DNA of 64,000 nucleotides from Sphingomonas sp. (GTDB taxonomy: Bacteria > Pseudomonadota > Alphaproteobacteria > Sphingomonadales > Sphingomonadaceae): NCBI RefSeq assembly GCF_029239295.1, contig NZ_JAQZBC010000016.1, positions 1-64,000 on the forward strand. Reading direction: 5' to 3'. The notes beneath the pieces were generated by a model. It was not told the origin of the DNA. It saw nothing but the letters and a program-made list of their open reading frames with translations, and did not search any database. This document shows, one piece after another, positions 62,545 through 64,000 of this stretch. How positions within the stretch are numbered: the first letter of the stretch is position 1; each line of letters opens with the position of its first letter. Made by a program: the position numbers and the translations under genes.

Positions 62545-64000
62545 ATGGACATGGCGTCTCACCATGATGGGCAGCCGGCGCTGTCCGGGGCAAAGCCCCC
62601 GCCCCCCGGCGGGCCGCAGGATAAGCGGCGCCGTCGCCATCTGGCGCGCAACATCATCATCGCCATTCTCGCGGTCCCGGCGCTCATGTGGCTGGTGCTG
62701 TTCATCACCAAGGGGCGGTTCCTGAAGGGACCGTTCGAGACGATCGTCGGCCGCATGACCAACCGCGAGGTGCGTGTCGGCGGCGACTTCCAGCTGTATT
62801 TCGCGCCGCTCAAGATCAAATTCTACGCCGAGCGCTTCACCATCGCCAATCCGGACTGGGCGACGCGGCCGTATCTGTTCCGCGCCGATCGGATCGACAC
62901 GCGAATCGCGCCCCTGTCGCTGCTGTTCGGCAAGCGACGGTTCTATTGGCTGGACCTGCAGAACGGCGCAGCGGACCTGGAGTGGAACCCCGGGCACACC
63001 ACCAACACCTGGACGTTCAGCGAGAAAAAGGGCGGCAAGCCGCTCGAATTCCCGCGAATCGATGTCGCCACGGTGCAAGGCACGACGGTGCGCTATCTCG
63101 ATCCCCGCATGCGGCTGCTCGCCGACCTCGGGATCGAGGATATCCGCTCGGAAGATGCGCAGATCGGCAAGTCGGTTCGGGTCGGCGGCACCGGGCGCAT
63201 CCGCGACACGCCGTTCCGCGTCACCGCGCAATTGCTGTCGCCCGACGCAACGGTGAACCGCGGCGAGAACAAGCTGACGGCGCGCGCCTGGGCGGCGAAC
63301 AACGTGGTCGACGTGTCGGGCACCCTGCCCTCGTTGGCCGAAATCGAGAATGTGCCGTTGCAGACCCGTGCGCGCGGGCGGGACCTGTCCGAACTGCTCG
63401 GCATCATCGGCGTCGTCCTGCCCGAGACGCGGCGTTACGCGCTGAAGGGCCAGATGGTGAAGGACGGCGAGGTCTATCGCTTCACCAACATCGCCGGGAC
63501 CGTCGGCGAGAGCGATGTTGCGGGCAAGCTGACCGTGACGAACGGGGAGCGGCTGCACCTCGATTCGGTCATCCGTACGCGCAGCCTAGATATCGTCGAT
63601 GCGTCGGTGCTGGTCGGCTACAACCCCGACATCGTCGAGACCAAGGGGGCGGTCGCGGCGGCGGCGGCCACCGGATCAGGCCCGCGCAAGCTACTGCCGG
63701 ATGACGACATGCCGGTGGAGAAGATGCGCACCTTCGACGCCGATCTCGTCTGGACGGTCGATCAGGTGAAGTCGCGCCGCGTGCCGATTTCGAACATGGA
63801 GCTGACGCTTGATCTGGATCGCGGGCGGCTTGCGCTATCGCCGTTCAACTTTGCGATGGCGCGCGGCAAGGTCGCCAGCGACATCGTGTTCGACACCCGC
63901 CAGCGGCCGAGTCTGGTGAAATATGACTTGCGCCTGGCGCCGACGCCGATGGGGCGCTTGCTGGCCGGCTGGGGCGTCGAGGAATCGGGTACGACAGGTA
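62545..64000 (+). CDS. AsmA-family envelope protein, 3' end cut by the window
   Basis: The frame runs off the right edge after about 485 residues. After a cytoplasmic Pro/Arg-rich lead (residues 1-33), one membrane span is seen (NIIIAILAVPALMWLVLFIT), then the AsmA-like beta-rich periplasmic domain: REVRVGGDFQLYFAPLKIKF, ERFTIANPDWA, LADLGIEDIRSEDAQIG and repeated strands. AsmA and relatives are thought to be bridge-like proteins that help carry phospholipids to the outer membrane. The start could be this ATG or the one two codons later; neither has a strong ribosome binding site. Confidence 0.85.
   Translation, partial: MDMASHHDGQPALSGAKPPPPGGPQDKRRRRHLARNIIIAILAVPALMWLVLFITKGRFLKGPFETIVGRMTNREVRVGGDFQLYFAPLKIKFYAERFTIANPDWATRPYLFRADRIDTRIAPLSLLFGKRRFYWLDLQNGAADLEWNPGHTTNTWTFSEKKGGKPLEFPRIDVATVQGTTVRYLDPRMRLLADLGIEDIRSEDAQIGKSVRVGGTGRIRDTPFRVTAQLLSPDATVNRGENKLTARAWAANNVVDVSGTLPSLAEIENVPLQTRARGRDLSELLGIIGVVLPETRRYALKGQMVKDGEVYRFTNIAGTVGESDVAGKLTVTNGERLHLDSVIRTRSLDIVDASVLVGYNPDIVETKGAVAAAAATGSGPRKLLPDDDMPVEKMRTFDADLVWTVDQVKSRRVPISNMELTLDLDRGRLALSPFNFAMARGKVASDIVFDTRQRPSLVKYDLRLAPTPMGRLLAGWGVEESGTTG

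Overview
This is a gene-dense, high-GC chromosomal window that reads as core genome of a sphingomonad (Alphaproteobacteria, probably Sphingomonas or a close relative). Supporting signs are strong G/C preference at third codon positions, sphingomonad-type small proteins (DUF2093, the 65-aa membrane protein, the 49-aa Arg-rich protein), an alphaproteobacterial GTTC-N7-GTTC SOS box, PHB-type acetoacetyl-CoA reductase, GDP-fucose genes and degenerate extragenic palindromes. I see no insertion sequence, integrase, CRISPR array or rRNA. There is one tRNA, tRNA-Thr(GGT).

Layout. 1-4 kb: end of an aminopeptidase P gene, two tiny genes, tRNA-Thr, an SDR, a MarC-like membrane protein and a PhnA-like protein. 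4-14.5 kb: thioesterase, polysaccharide flippase, polA, a membrane-tethered helix-hairpin-helix protein, purD and xseA (divergent, with start codons sharing a CATG), DUF2093, an M23 lipoprotein and a MaoC-like hydratase. 14.5-30 kb: acyl-CoA and aromatic metabolism (feruloyl-CoA synthetase, two acyl-CoA dehydrogenases, a fatty-acyl-CoA ligase, a CitE-like lyase, phaB) mixed with an arylamine N-acetyltransferase, Sua5, msrA, galE, hemH and an orphan molybdenum hydroxylase subunit. 30-35.8 kb: GDP-fucose synthesis (gmd, fcl), ahpC/ahpF and a UDP-glucuronate 4-epimerase. 35.9-36.9 kb: a two-gene endolysin/holin lysis cassette behind an SOS-type box. 37-46 kb: hslV without hslU, a pair of exported amidohydrolases of which the second has lost its metal ligands, ccmFGH, then a GST, a P450 and a small membrane protein. 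46-56 kb: topA, an acyltransferase and a glycosyltransferase overlapping tail to tail, an ankyrin protein, an overlapping SCO/YcgN/YgjP trio and a PBP1A gene. 56-64 kb: msrB, an rRNA-type methyltransferase, an aldose-epimerase-like gene, pheT-pheS-rplT-rpmI and the start of an AsmA-family gene.

The genes are mostly housekeeping. Recurrent themes are envelope and exopolysaccharide building (flippase, galE, gmd/fcl, UDP-GlcA epimerase, acyltransferase, GT4, PBP1A, M23), peroxide and methionine-oxidation repair (ahpCF, msrA, msrB), acyl-CoA metabolism and cytochrome maturation (ccmFGH, SCO). Four-base ATGA/GTGA overlaps are frequent and imply tight translational coupling.

The most interesting item is the endolysin/holin pair. 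It resembles the stand-alone lysis genes of gene transfer agents, has no phage structural genes nearby, and carries a perfect alphaproteobacterial LexA-type box just upstream of its ribosome binding site. Next are the purD/xseA overlapping start codons, the amidohydrolase/pseudo-amidohydrolase pair, and the orphan IorB-like protein with Asp where the catalytic Glu is expected.
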